Shown here: in pieces, positions 1 through 5,213 of the stretch | How the letters are laid out: every line of letters begins with the position of its first letter | How positions within the stretch are numbered: the stretch's first letter is position 1 | Position numbers and translations under genes: made by a program | From: Pseudomonadota bacterium | GTDB lineage: Bacteria; Pseudomonadota; Alphaproteobacteria; Rhizobiales; Xanthobacteraceae | Direction of reading: 5' to 3' | Length of the DNA stretch: 5,367 nucleotides | Assembly: GCA_023390955.1 (NCBI GenBank) | Contig: JAEWBW010000356.1 | Span: 1 to 5,367, forward strand | Notes under the pieces: generated by a model | What the model was told of the DNA's origin: nothing | Seen by the model: the letters and a program-made list of their open reading frames with translations, nothing else | Database searches by the model: none

Positions 1-1144
1 AGGTGATGGTGATCTGGCCGAGCTCGAACGCGCCGCTCATCCAGGAGGGATTGCCGACCTCGCGGTTGGTCGGGCCGAACATGGTGCGCACCGCCTGCTG
101 CAGCACCAGCGACAGGCCCCAGGTCGCAAGCAGCGTTTCCAGCGGGCGGCCATAGAGGAACCGAATGATGCTGCGCTCGATCAGGACGCCGATGGCGCCG
201 GCGACGACGAAGGCGAGCGGCACCGCGATCAGCAGCGAATAGTCGAACAATCCGGGATAGCGGGTACGGATCACCTCCTGCACCACGAAGGTGGTGTAGG
301 CGCCGATCATCACCATCTCGCCATGCGCCATGTTGATGACGCCCATCACGCCGAAGGTGATGGCGAGCCCGATCGCCGCCAGCAGCAGCACCGAGCCGAG
401 CGACAGGCCGTACCAGGCGTTCTGCACCGTGGACCAGACCGCAAGCGAATTCTGGATCGAGGTGATCGCGCTTGCGGCGGCACCGGTCACGGAGGCCGGC
501 TGCTTGCCCATGCCGGTCAGCATCGCCAGCGCGTCCTGGTCGCCGCGGGCCTTGATGACGGCGACGGCTTCGAGCTTCTCGACCTCGGTGGCGTCGGGCT
601 TGAACAGCAGGATCGCCGCGCGCGCTTCGGTCAGCGCGGTCTTGGCGGATTTGTTGGTTTCCTTGGCGAGCGCGGCGTCGACGGCTTCGAGCGCCGTTTC
701 CTCGTGGGACTTGAAAACCGATCGCGCGGCCTGGATGCGGGTGTTGAGATCCGGCGACTGCAGCGTCAGGCTGCCGATCGCGGCGGCGACGCTGCGGCGC
801 AGCCGGTTGTTGAGCCGGACGGCGCTGGCACTGGCGGGGACGCTCGCGACGGGCTGTCCGGTGGCGGCGTCCACCGACTTGCCGTCGGCGCCGGTGATGT
901 AGATCTTCTTGGTGTCAAGGTCGGCCATGAGACGGCCGTCCTGCAACGCGCTGATGATGGGATAGGCCTGCGCATTGCCGCTGCCCGCGATCGCGCCGAT
1001 CGCAGCGTCAGTGTCGGAGAAATCGTCGTTGGCGAACTTTGCGACCGCATCCTCGAACGGACCGGCGAAGGCCGGGAGTGCGAATGCGATCAGGAATAGC
1101 GAGAGCGCAAGCGTCAGAAGCCGCGCTGAAAAATTTACGAGCAC
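1..1144 (-). CDS. urtB: Urea ABC transporter permease UrtB (5' part; C-terminus off the left edge)
   Basis: Inner-membrane permease of the high-affinity urea transporter UrtABCDE, a branched-chain-amino-acid-type (LivH-like) ABC system. The frame is open without a stop from the GTG at 1144 to base 1, giving 381 residues; I expect roughly 150 more outside the window. Residues 1-27 are a signal peptide or first membrane segment ending LPAFA before Gly28. Residues 28-235 form a long, mostly helical, Ala-rich periplasmic region typical of UrtB and absent from LivH. The permease core starts near residue 241 (NAWYGLSLGS) and contains AIGLAITFGVMGVINMAHGE (257-276), the conserved signature of this permease family, then further hydrophobic segments around 303-322 and ETLLATWGLSLVLQQ (336-350). 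GTG is preceded by a weak GGGG Shine-Dalgarno eight bases upstream; no in-frame ATG lies nearby upstream. It follows urtA in the same direction after 122 bases. Family and frame are clear; the exact start is less sure. Confidence 0.95.
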   Translation of the reverse strand, partial: MLVNFSARLLTLALSLFLIAFALPAFAGPFEDAVAKFANDDFSDTDAAIGAIAGSGNAQAYPIISALQDGRLMADLDTKKIYITGADGKSVDAATGQPVASVPASASAVRLNNRLRRSVAAAIGSLTLQSPDLNTRIQAARSVFKSHEETALEAVDAALAKETNKSAKTALTEARAAILLFKPDATEVEKLEAVAVIKARGDQDALAMLTGMGKQPASVTGAAASAITSIQNSLAVWSTVQNAWYGLSLGSVLLLAAIGLAITFGVMGVINMAHGEMVMIGAYTTFVVQEVIRTRYPGLFDYSLLIAVPLAFVVAGAIGVLIERSIIRFLYGRPLETLLATWGLSLVLQQAVRTMFGPTNREVGNPSWMSGAFELGQITIT

Positions 1145-1169
1145 TGTGAAAACCCCGGCAGGAGTGGGT

Positions 1170-1199
1170 GGAGAAGGCGGCGGAATGGCCGCCTTCTCC
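1170..1199 (-). promoter_or_regulatory. Intercistronic stem-loop just ahead of urtB
   Basis: A perfect 12-base-pair inverted repeat, GGAGAAGGCGGC at 1170-1181 against GCCGCCTTCTCC at 1188-1199, with a six-base loop. It ends about 26 bases before the urtB GTG in the direction of transcription. No run of U follows it on the minus strand, so it is not a complete intrinsic terminator. Such structures between a binding-protein gene and its permease gene commonly protect the 3' end of the first cistron or reduce read-through. That role here is inferred. Confidence 0.6.
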
Positions 1200-1224
1200 G
1201 GTCGTGAATTGGTCGTCAGATCAG

Positions 1225-1268
1225 GATCTGACCTGGGTCGGATCTGGGTCCGACCTTGGGATCAGATC
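1225..1268 (-). promoter_or_regulatory. Two-tier stem-loop overlapping the urtA stop codon
   Basis: The inner stem is GGTCGGA (1236-1242) against TCCGACC (1249-1255) with a six-base loop. The outer stem is GATCTGA (1225-1231) against TCAGATC (1262-1268). Between them CC (1232-1233) can pair with GG (1258-1259), leaving small internal loops. The outer arm includes bases of the urtA stop codon (1269-1267), so translating ribosomes would disturb it. A 10-base direct repeat, TCAGATCAGG, lies at 1216-1225 and 1262-1271, bracketing the structure. No U-tract follows on the minus strand. With the second hairpin at 1170-1199 it probably sets the ratio of urtA to downstream messages. Confidence 0.55.
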
Positions 1269-2589
1269 AGGTGCCCGAACCGAGGCACTTGCCTTCCTTG
1301 ACGTTGTAATTGCCGCACTTCTTCTCGACCCAGTCGCCGATCAGGTCCTTGGAGCCGGGGAGCTCCTTCGACCAGGCGTCGCCCGCGACGAGGCCAGGGG
1401 TCTTCCAGACCACGTCGAACTGGCCGTTCGCCTTGATCTCGCCGATGAAGACCGGCTTGGTGATGTGGTGGTTCGGGAGCATCTTGGAGGTGCCGCCGGT
1501 CAGGTTCTTGGCTTCGATGCCCGGGAGAGCGTCGATCACCTTGTCCGGATCGGTCGACTTCACCTTCTCGACCGCCTTGACCCACATGTCGAAGCCGATC
1601 ACGTGCGCTTCCATCGGATCGTTGGTCACGCGCTTCGGATTCTTGGTGTAGGCCTGCCAGGCCTTGATGAACTTCTCGTTCTCAGGGTCCTTGATCGACT
1701 GGAAGTAGTTCCAGGCCGCGAGATGGCCGAGCAGCGGCTTGGTGTCGATGCCGGCGAGCTCTTCTTCACCCACCGAGAACGCAACCACCGGAATGTCGGT
1801 CGCCTTGATGCCCTGGTTGCCGAGCTCCTTGTAGAAGGGAACGTTGGCGTCGCCGTTGATGGTCGAGACCACGGCGGTCTTCTTGCCGGCCGAGCCGAAC
1901 TTCTTGATGTCGGCCACGATCGTCTGCCAGTCGGAGTGACCGAACGGCGTGTAGTTGATCATGATGTCTTCCTGAGCCACGCCCTTCGACTTCAGGTAGG
2001 CTTCCAGGATCTTGTTGGTGGTGCGCGGATAGACGTAGTCGGTGCCGGCCAGCACCCAGCGCTTCACCTTCTCGTCCTTCATCAGGTAGTCGACGGCAGG
2101 GATGGCCTGCTGGTTCGGCGCAGCACCCGTGTAGAACACATTGCGCTCGCTCTCCTCGCCCTCGTACTGCACGGGATAGAACAGGATGTTGTTCAGCTCC
2201 TTGAAGACGGGGAGCACGGACTTGCGGGACACCGAGGTCCAGCAACCGAACACGACGGAGACCTTCTCCTTGGTGATCAGTTCGCGCGCCTTTTCGGCGA
2301 ACAGCGGCCAGTTGGAGGCGGGATCGACGACAACGGCTTCGAGCTTCTTGCCGAGCACGCCGCCCTTCTTGTTCTGCTCGTCGATCAGGAAGAGGACGGT
2401 GTCCTTCAGCGTGGTTTCGCTGATGGCCATGGTGCCGGACAGAGAATGCAGGACGCCGACCTTAATGGTGTCGTCGGCGGCTTTCGCGCCGCCAAAGGAC
2501 GACAGACCGAGGACGAGGCCCGCGGCCGCTGCAAGCCAGCGGCGGCGGCTGAATGGCGCCGCTATATCGTGATTGGAATTATAAAGCAT
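1267..2589 (-). CDS. urtA: Urea ABC transporter substrate-binding protein UrtA
   Basis: Periplasmic urea receptor that delivers urea to the UrtBC permease. It is 440 residues, normal for the family. Residues 1-37 are an export signal: SRRRWLA at 14-20 resembles a twin-arginine motif, a hydrophobic stretch follows at about 19-33, and AKA at 35-37 suggests cleavage before ADD. The mature protein starts TIKVGVLHSLSGTMA (41-55), the usual opening of type-I periplasmic binding proteins. FGCWTSVSRKSVLPV (114-128), FYPVQYEGEE (137-146) and YVYPRTTN (185-192) are characteristic of UrtA and the related amide-binding FmdD. Cys425 and Cys435 near the C-terminus could form a disulphide. The ATG at 2589 has GGAGAAGAG at 2603-2595 as ribosome-binding site and is the only start that keeps the signal peptide. 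It heads the operon, with urtB downstream and a sigma-54-type promoter upstream. FmdD is the main alternative, made less likely by the UrtB neighbour. Confidence 0.96.
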   Translation of the reverse strand: MLYNSNHDIAAPFSRRRWLAAAAGLVLGLSSFGGAKAADDTIKVGVLHSLSGTMAISETTLKDTVLFLIDEQNKKGGVLGKKLEAVVVDPASNWPLFAEKARELITKEKVSVVFGCWTSVSRKSVLPVFKELNNILFYPVQYEGEESERNVFYTGAAPNQQAIPAVDYLMKDEKVKRWVLAGTDYVYPRTTNKILEAYLKSKGVAQEDIMINYTPFGHSDWQTIVADIKKFGSAGKKTAVVSTINGDANVPFYKELGNQGIKATDIPVVAFSVGEEELAGIDTKPLLGHLAAWNYFQSIKDPENEKFIKAWQAYTKNPKRVTNDPMEAHVIGFDMWVKAVEKVKSTDPDKVIDALPGIEAKNLTGGTSKMLPNHHITKPVFIGEIKANGQFDVVWKTPGLVAGDAWSKELPGSKDLIGDWVEKKCGNYNVKEGKCLGSGT

Positions 2590-2663
2590 GAGGTCTCTTC
2601 TCCCTGACGCAGACGTGAAAAACGCTGCGAAACGGCCCCACGGCCGCCTGCGTTAAGGGAATC

Positions 2664-2678
2664 GCAAGAACCGTGCCA
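2664..2678 (-). promoter_or_regulatory. Sigma-54 (RpoN) -24/-12 promoter of urtA
   Basis: Read on the minus strand, bases 2678-2664 are TGGCAC-GGTTC-TTGC. This matches the sigma-54 consensus TGGCAC-N5-TTGC at every fixed position, including the invariant GG and GC at correct spacing. Transcription would start near 2652, giving an untranslated leader of about 63 bases before the urtA ATG. RpoN promoters need an enhancer-binding activator; for urea uptake under nitrogen limitation NtrC is the usual one. Position, strand and downstream gene all agree, so chance is unlikely, though start site and activator remain inferred. Confidence 0.85.
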
Positions 2679-2712
2679 TGGAGGAAGACCCACTCAAGCT
2701 ATTGCTTTTGCA

Positions 2713-2764
2713 GAAATATTTCCTCCGCGCCGAAATTTCGCCAAAGTGACGCAGATGAAATATT
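2713..2764. repeat. AT palindromes upstream of the urtA sigma-54 element
   Basis: There are two perfect 10-base palindromes: GAAATATTTC at 2713-2722 and CGAAATTTCG at 2731-2740, with centres 18 bases apart. The first eight bases of the first (GAAATATT) recur at 2757-2764, 44 bases on, close to four helical turns. All lie 35-100 bases upstream of the -24 element, where a bending protein such as IHF or an activator would bind a sigma-54 promoter. No regulator is identified by these sequences; short AT-rich palindromes can also arise by chance. Confidence 0.4.
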
Positions 2765-2806
2765 AGGCAGCACAAATGTATGCTTACGCGGCAATCAGAT
2801 TATTCT

Positions 2807-2835
2807 TTGAGCAAAGCAGCTGCATTGTCTAAAAA
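2807..2835 (+). promoter_or_regulatory. Weak sigma-70-type promoter candidate for the helicase gene
   Basis: TTGAGC at 2807-2812 and TAAAAA at 2830-2835 are separated by 17 bases. Transcription would begin near 2842 and give a leader of about 260 bases before the TTG start at 3102. A second, weaker pair is TTGAAT at 2886-2891 with CATATG at 2909-2914. Neither is strong, and alphaproteobacterial housekeeping promoters are poorly defined, so this is only a suggestion of where rightward transcription starts. Confidence 0.25.
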
Positions 2836-3026
2836 TCCGGCATAACGATTTCTGCACCGCAATGCGGAGTTGCGGCCGGAGTGCCTTGAATCCGCCCGGT
2901 CGATGTTCCATATGAGCGCCATAAGACCTGTTGCGAATCAACGGGTCACCGCAAGCCGCGTGTTCTTAAGCCCGATTGGGCCTCTGGCTTGCCCCTCAGC
3001 AAACCATCCGACACCCCAAACACGCA

Positions 3027-3075
3027 GGTGTCCTCCCGACACCCTTGCGCGCGCCCCCGCAACGAGCGCGGGCGC
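3027..3075 (+). promoter_or_regulatory. Tandem hairpins in the helicase mRNA leader
   Basis: The first hairpin is perfect: GGTGTC at 3027-3032 against GACACC at 3038-3043 with a five-base loop. The second pairs 3051-3060 with 3066-3075 (GCGCCC-C-CGC against GCG-C-GGGCGC), nine GC pairs around one C-C mismatch and a five-base loop. The second ends 11 bases before the GGAAAGAG ribosome-binding site at 3087-3094. Such GC-rich structure next to a weak TTG start could limit translation, and an RNA helicase could relieve it. That feedback is inferred. Confidence 0.45.
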
Positions 3076-3101
3076 CATGCTTTCATGGAAAGAGCCCTCT
3101 T

Positions 3102-4643
3102 TTGACTTCCTTTCAGGACTTCGGCCTCGCCGATCCCATTTCGCGTGCCCTCAAAGAAGAAAATTACGTCACCCCGACCCCCATCCAGGCCCAGACCATT
3201 CCGATCGCGCTGACCGGCCGCGACGTCGTGGGCATCGCGCAGACCGGCACCGGCAAGACCGCGTCCTTCGCGCTGCCGATCCTGCACCGCCTGCTCGAGA
3301 ACCGCGTCAAGCCGCAGCCCAAGACCTGTCGCGTGCTGGTGCTGTCGCCGACCCGCGAACTGTCCGGCCAGATCCTCGAGAGCTTCAACGCCTATGGCCG
3401 CCACATGCGCCTGACCTCCGCGCTCGCCATCGGCGGCGTGCCGATGGGCCGCCAGGTCCGCTCGGTCATGCAGGGCGTCGACGTCATGGTTGCCACCCCC
3501 GGCCGCCTGCTCGACCTCGTGCAGAGCAACGGGCTGAAGCTCAGCCATGTCGAGTTCCTTGTGCTCGACGAAGCCGACCGCATGCTCGACATGGGCTTCA
3601 TCAACGACATCCGTAAAGTCGTCGCCAAGCTGCCGATCAAGCGCCAGACCCTGTTCTTCTCGGCCACCATGCCGAAGGACATCGCCGATCTCGCGGAATC
3701 GATGCTGCGCGATCCCGCCAAGGTCGCGGTGACGCCGGTCTCCTCCACGGTGGAGCGCATCACCCAGCGCATCCTCCAGGTCGATTTCACGGCGAAGCCC
3801 ACCGTCCTGGCCCAGCTGTTGAAGCAGGAGCCGGTCAATCGCGCCCTGGTCTTCACCCGCACCAAGCACGGCGCCGACAAGGTCGTGAAGGGCCTCGCCA
3901 AGGCCGGCATCAAGGCTGACGCCATCCACGGCAACAAGTCGCAGAACCACCGCGAGCGCACGCTCGCCGCGTTCCGCACCGGCGAGATCCGCACCCTGGT
4001 CGCCACCGATATCGCCGCTCGCGGCATCGACGTCGACGGCATCAGCCACGTCATCAATTACGACCTGCCCAACGTGCCCGAGACCTATGTCCACCGCATC
4101 GGCCGCACCGCGCGCGCCGGTGCCGACGGCACCGCGATCTCGCTGGTCGCCGGTGGCGAGGAGCTCAGCTATCTCCGTGACATCGAGCGGCTGATCCGCG
4201 TCACGCTGCCCCGCGAGGACCAGCGCACGGATGCAGGCCGCCGCGATGCAGGCCCCGCCCCGTCGCAGCAGCGCCAGGGCCGGCCGGGCGGTCGCCCGGG
4301 CCAGCGTCCGCAGGGCGCCCGGCACGGTGACGGACGACGCAACGACGAACGGCATGGCGACGGACGCCACCACAGTGCCGGCAAGCCGGGCGACGGTCGT
4401 CCCGGTGAGGGTCGGCATGTCGACGGAAGGCACGCTGACGGCAGGCCCGGCAACGGTCCTAACGCCTCGAAGGGGTCGCGCCGCCGCCGCTCCGGTGGAA
4501 AGATGCATTCTTCCTCAGGCGATCGTCCGGAACAGCGTTCCGCGCATGGCGCCGGGGCATCTGATGGGATACAAGGCGTGGCCTTTTTACGCCGCGAGAG
4601 TCGGCCGAATGGCCAACCGAACCGCAAACCCTATTCGCACTAG
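3102..4643 (+). CDS. rhlE: RhlE-type DEAD-box ATP-dependent RNA helicase
   Basis: ATP-dependent RNA helicase of 513 residues, probably cytoplasmic, acting on structured mRNA or rRNA in ribosome assembly or RNA decay. All family motifs are intact: Q motif with Phe4 and PTPIQ at 25-29, motif I AQTGTGKT (46-53), Ia PTRELSG (83-89), Ib TPGR (132-135), II DEAD (156-159), III SAT (187-189), IV ALVFTRTK (248-255), V TDIAARGIDV (302-311), VI HRIGRTARAG (331-340). Residues 371-513 form a disordered Gly/Arg/Asp-rich tail with pentapeptide repeats and a basic block GSRRRRSGGK (458-467). I prefer the TTG at 3102 because it gives MTSFQDFGL, the usual RhlE opening, and has GGAAAGAG seven bases upstream. 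A TTG at 2976 in the same frame would add 42 unconserved residues over the leader hairpins. The gene is followed after 23 bases by infA. The subfamily name rests on similarity, not biochemistry. Confidence 0.93.
   Translation: MTSFQDFGLADPISRALKEENYVTPTPIQAQTIPIALTGRDVVGIAQTGTGKTASFALPILHRLLENRVKPQPKTCRVLVLSPTRELSGQILESFNAYGRHMRLTSALAIGGVPMGRQVRSVMQGVDVMVATPGRLLDLVQSNGLKLSHVEFLVLDEADRMLDMGFINDIRKVVAKLPIKRQTLFFSATMPKDIADLAESMLRDPAKVAVTPVSSTVERITQRILQVDFTAKPTVLAQLLKQEPVNRALVFTRTKHGADKVVKGLAKAGIKADAIHGNKSQNHRERTLAAFRTGEIRTLVATDIAARGIDVDGISHVINYDLPNVPETYVHRIGRTARAGADGTAISLVAGGEELSYLRDIERLIRVTLPREDQRTDAGRRDAGPAPSQQRQGRPGGRPGQRPQGARHGDGRRNDERHGDGRHHSAGKPGDGRPGEGRHVDGRHADGRPGNGPNASKGSRRRRSGGKMHSSSGDRPEQRSAHGAGASDGIQGVAFLRRESRPNGQPNRKPYSH
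4323..4460 (+). repeat. Pentapeptide-repeat tail of the RNA helicase
   Basis: The coding sequence for residues 408-453 contains repeats of the form [H/P]-x-[D/E/N]-G-R: HGDGR at 408 and 418, then PGDGR, PGEGR, HVDGR, HADGR and the degenerate PGNGP joined without gaps at 429-453. The DNA copies are diverged (for example CACGGTGACGGACGA and CATGGCGACGGACGC), so the array is old or selected at protein level. Such flexible basic tails usually add nonspecific RNA binding to DEAD-box helicases. Confidence 0.75.
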
Positions 4644-4666
4644 CCGTCCACGACCTGGAGAAATTC

Positions 4667-4954
4667 ATGGCTAAGGAAGAGCTGATCCAGTTCGAAGGAC
4701 TGGTCACCGAAATCCTCCCCGATGCGCGCTACCGCGTGCAGCTCGACGCCGGACACGAGATCGTCGCCTACACCGCCGGCAAGATGAAGAAGAACCGCAT
4801 CAAGACGCTCGCGGGCGACCGCGTGACCGTCGAGATGTCGCCCTACGACCTCGAAAAAGGCCGCCTCATCTTCCGCCACAAGGACGAGCGTCCGGGCCCG
4901 GTCGGCGGTCCTCCGCGGGGCGCCCAGCGCGGTGGCCAGTTCCGCCGCCGCTAA
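4667..4954 (+). CDS. infA: Translation initiation factor IF-1 with C-terminal extension
   Basis: IF-1 is a single OB-fold protein that binds the A site of the 30S ribosomal subunit and works with IF-2 and IF-3 to choose the initiator tRNA. The OB fold spans residues 1-72: MAKEELIQFEG start, VTEILPDARYRVQLDAGHEI (13-32), AYTAGKMKKNRIKTLAGDRV (34-53), EMSPYDLEKGRLIFRHK (56-72). These match the conserved IF-1 pattern. The protein is 95 residues against about 72 for typical IF-1; residues 73-95 add a Pro/Gly/Arg-rich tail with GPPRGAQRGG and a final RRR. The ATG has GGAG at 4657-4660, six bases upstream. It starts 23 bases after the helicase stop, so cotranscription is likely. It may be a second infA copy beside a standard 72-residue one elsewhere; the window cannot show this. 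Confidence 0.93.
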   Translation: MAKEELIQFEGLVTEILPDARYRVQLDAGHEIVAYTAGKMKKNRIKTLAGDRVTVEMSPYDLEKGRLIFRHKDERPGPVGGPPRGAQRGGQFRRR

Positions 4955-4957
4955 GCA

Positions 4958-4973
4958 CCTGGCCTCGGCCAGG
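4958..4973 (+). terminator. Stem-loop just after infA
   Basis: CCTGGC (4958-4963) pairs with GCCAGG (4968-4973) around CTCG, beginning three bases after the infA stop. The sequence that follows is ACATAAATTG, without a U-tract. It may stabilise the 3' end of the helicase-infA message or act as a weak terminator; a strong intrinsic terminator is not evident. Confidence 0.4.
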
Positions 4974-4989
4974 ACATAAATTGCTGACT

Positions 4990-5035
4990 TGCACAGGATT
5001 CGCCGCCTAGCAGCGGCGGATCAAAAAATCGTGCA
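4990..5035 (+). other. Nested inverted repeat between infA and the cold-shock gene
   Basis: The inner stem is ten base pairs, 4997-5006 (GATTCGCCGC) with 5013-5022 (GCGGCGGATC), with one G-T wobble and loop CTAGCA. An outer pair, TGCAC at 4990-4994 with GTGCA at 5031-5035, encloses it. The plus strand has six A, not T, after the inner stem, so it does not look like an intrinsic terminator in either direction. It lies immediately upstream of the likely cold-shock promoter. It could be a barrier to read-through from infA or a protein-binding site. Confidence 0.5.
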
Positions 5036-5043
5036 CGTCAGGA

Positions 5044-5072
5044 TTGTTTTGAGGTCCCGTTTCCAATAAAAT
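5044..5072 (+). promoter_or_regulatory. Probable sigma-70 promoter of the cold-shock gene
   Basis: TTGTTT at 5044-5049 and TAAAAT at 5067-5072 are exactly 17 bases apart and agree well with the -35 and -10 consensus. The start site would be near 5079, giving a leader of about 135 bases. A long leader of this size is common for cspA-type genes. The promoter lies after the infA stem-loops, consistent with independent transcription of the cold-shock gene. Confidence 0.5.
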
Positions 5073-5078
5073 GGACCA

Positions 5079-5213
5079 TCGATTTTCGGCCGGACGACAT
5101 TAGCATCCACCGGTACAGCCGGTTCAGACACGCTGACGACCCTTCCAGAAATTCGATCTAACCCGCCTACGAAAGTAGGCTTCGATACTGCATATCTGAG
5201 AAGGACTACCCCC
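5079..5213 (+). promoter_or_regulatory. Structured 5' leader of the cold-shock mRNA
   Basis: Within the inferred leader are two hairpins. The first is ACCGG (5109-5113) with CCGGT (5119-5123). The second is GCCTAC (5165-5170) with GTAGGC (5175-5180), closed by GAAA, a GNRA tetraloop, and it ends 17 bases before the ribosome-binding site GAGAAGGA (5198-5205). cspA leaders in other bacteria fold differently at low temperature and promote translation in the cold; whether this one does so is inference. I do not recognise a named RNA family. Confidence 0.4.

Larger units (their letters stand above)
2590..3101. other. Divergent intergenic region between urtA and the helicase gene
   Basis: This 512-base stretch separates two genes transcribed away from each other. 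I see no credible coding sequence in it: open frames that cross it run into the neighbouring genes in the wrong frame. The middle part (about 2690-2850) is visibly AT-richer than the flanking genes, as expected for a promoter region. On the urtA side the predicted leader (about 2652-2590) contains a small hairpin, CGGCC at 2633-2637 against GGCCG at 2642-2646. On the helicase side two hairpins precede the start codon. I looked for a palindromic NtrC site (TGC, eleven bases, GCA) and found no convincing match. Confidence 0.7.

Noticed and set aside
323..1099. 258-residue open frame on the plus strand
   Set aside because: Low-complexity Arg/Gly/Asp-rich translation lying antisense to urtB, whose frame shows clear family signatures; a GC-bias shadow.
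1170..1271. CRISPR or IS remnant in the urtA-urtB gap
   Set aside because: Only two short repeat copies, no spacer periodicity and no transposase fragment; better explained as intercistronic hairpins.
1168..2607. 479-residue open frame on the plus strand
   Set aside because: Antisense over almost all of urtA; its translation (many LLVLHQVV/DRD-like runs) is the typical mirror of a GC-rich gene and matches no family I know.
2664..2678. Reading the 15-mer as a rightward promoter for the helicase
   Set aside because: The consensus fits only the minus strand; the plus-strand reading has no -24/-12 or -35/-10 pattern.
2853..2869. Possible NtrC site starting TGCACC
   Set aside because: Only the left half-site fits; the matching GGTGCA half is absent at the right spacing.
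2870..3616. 248-residue plus-strand frame overlapping the helicase start
   Set aside because: Different frame from the helicase; becomes Arg/Pro/Ala-rich nonsense within the conserved helicase core.
2946..4508. 520-residue open frame on the minus strand
   Set aside because: Antisense to the helicase gene, whose motifs are all intact; no ribosome-binding logic and Ala/Asp/Gly/Leu-biased composition.
4958..5022. Classic intrinsic terminator after infA
   Set aside because: Hairpins are present but neither is followed by a run of T on the plus strand, so only a weak or factor-dependent end is supported.
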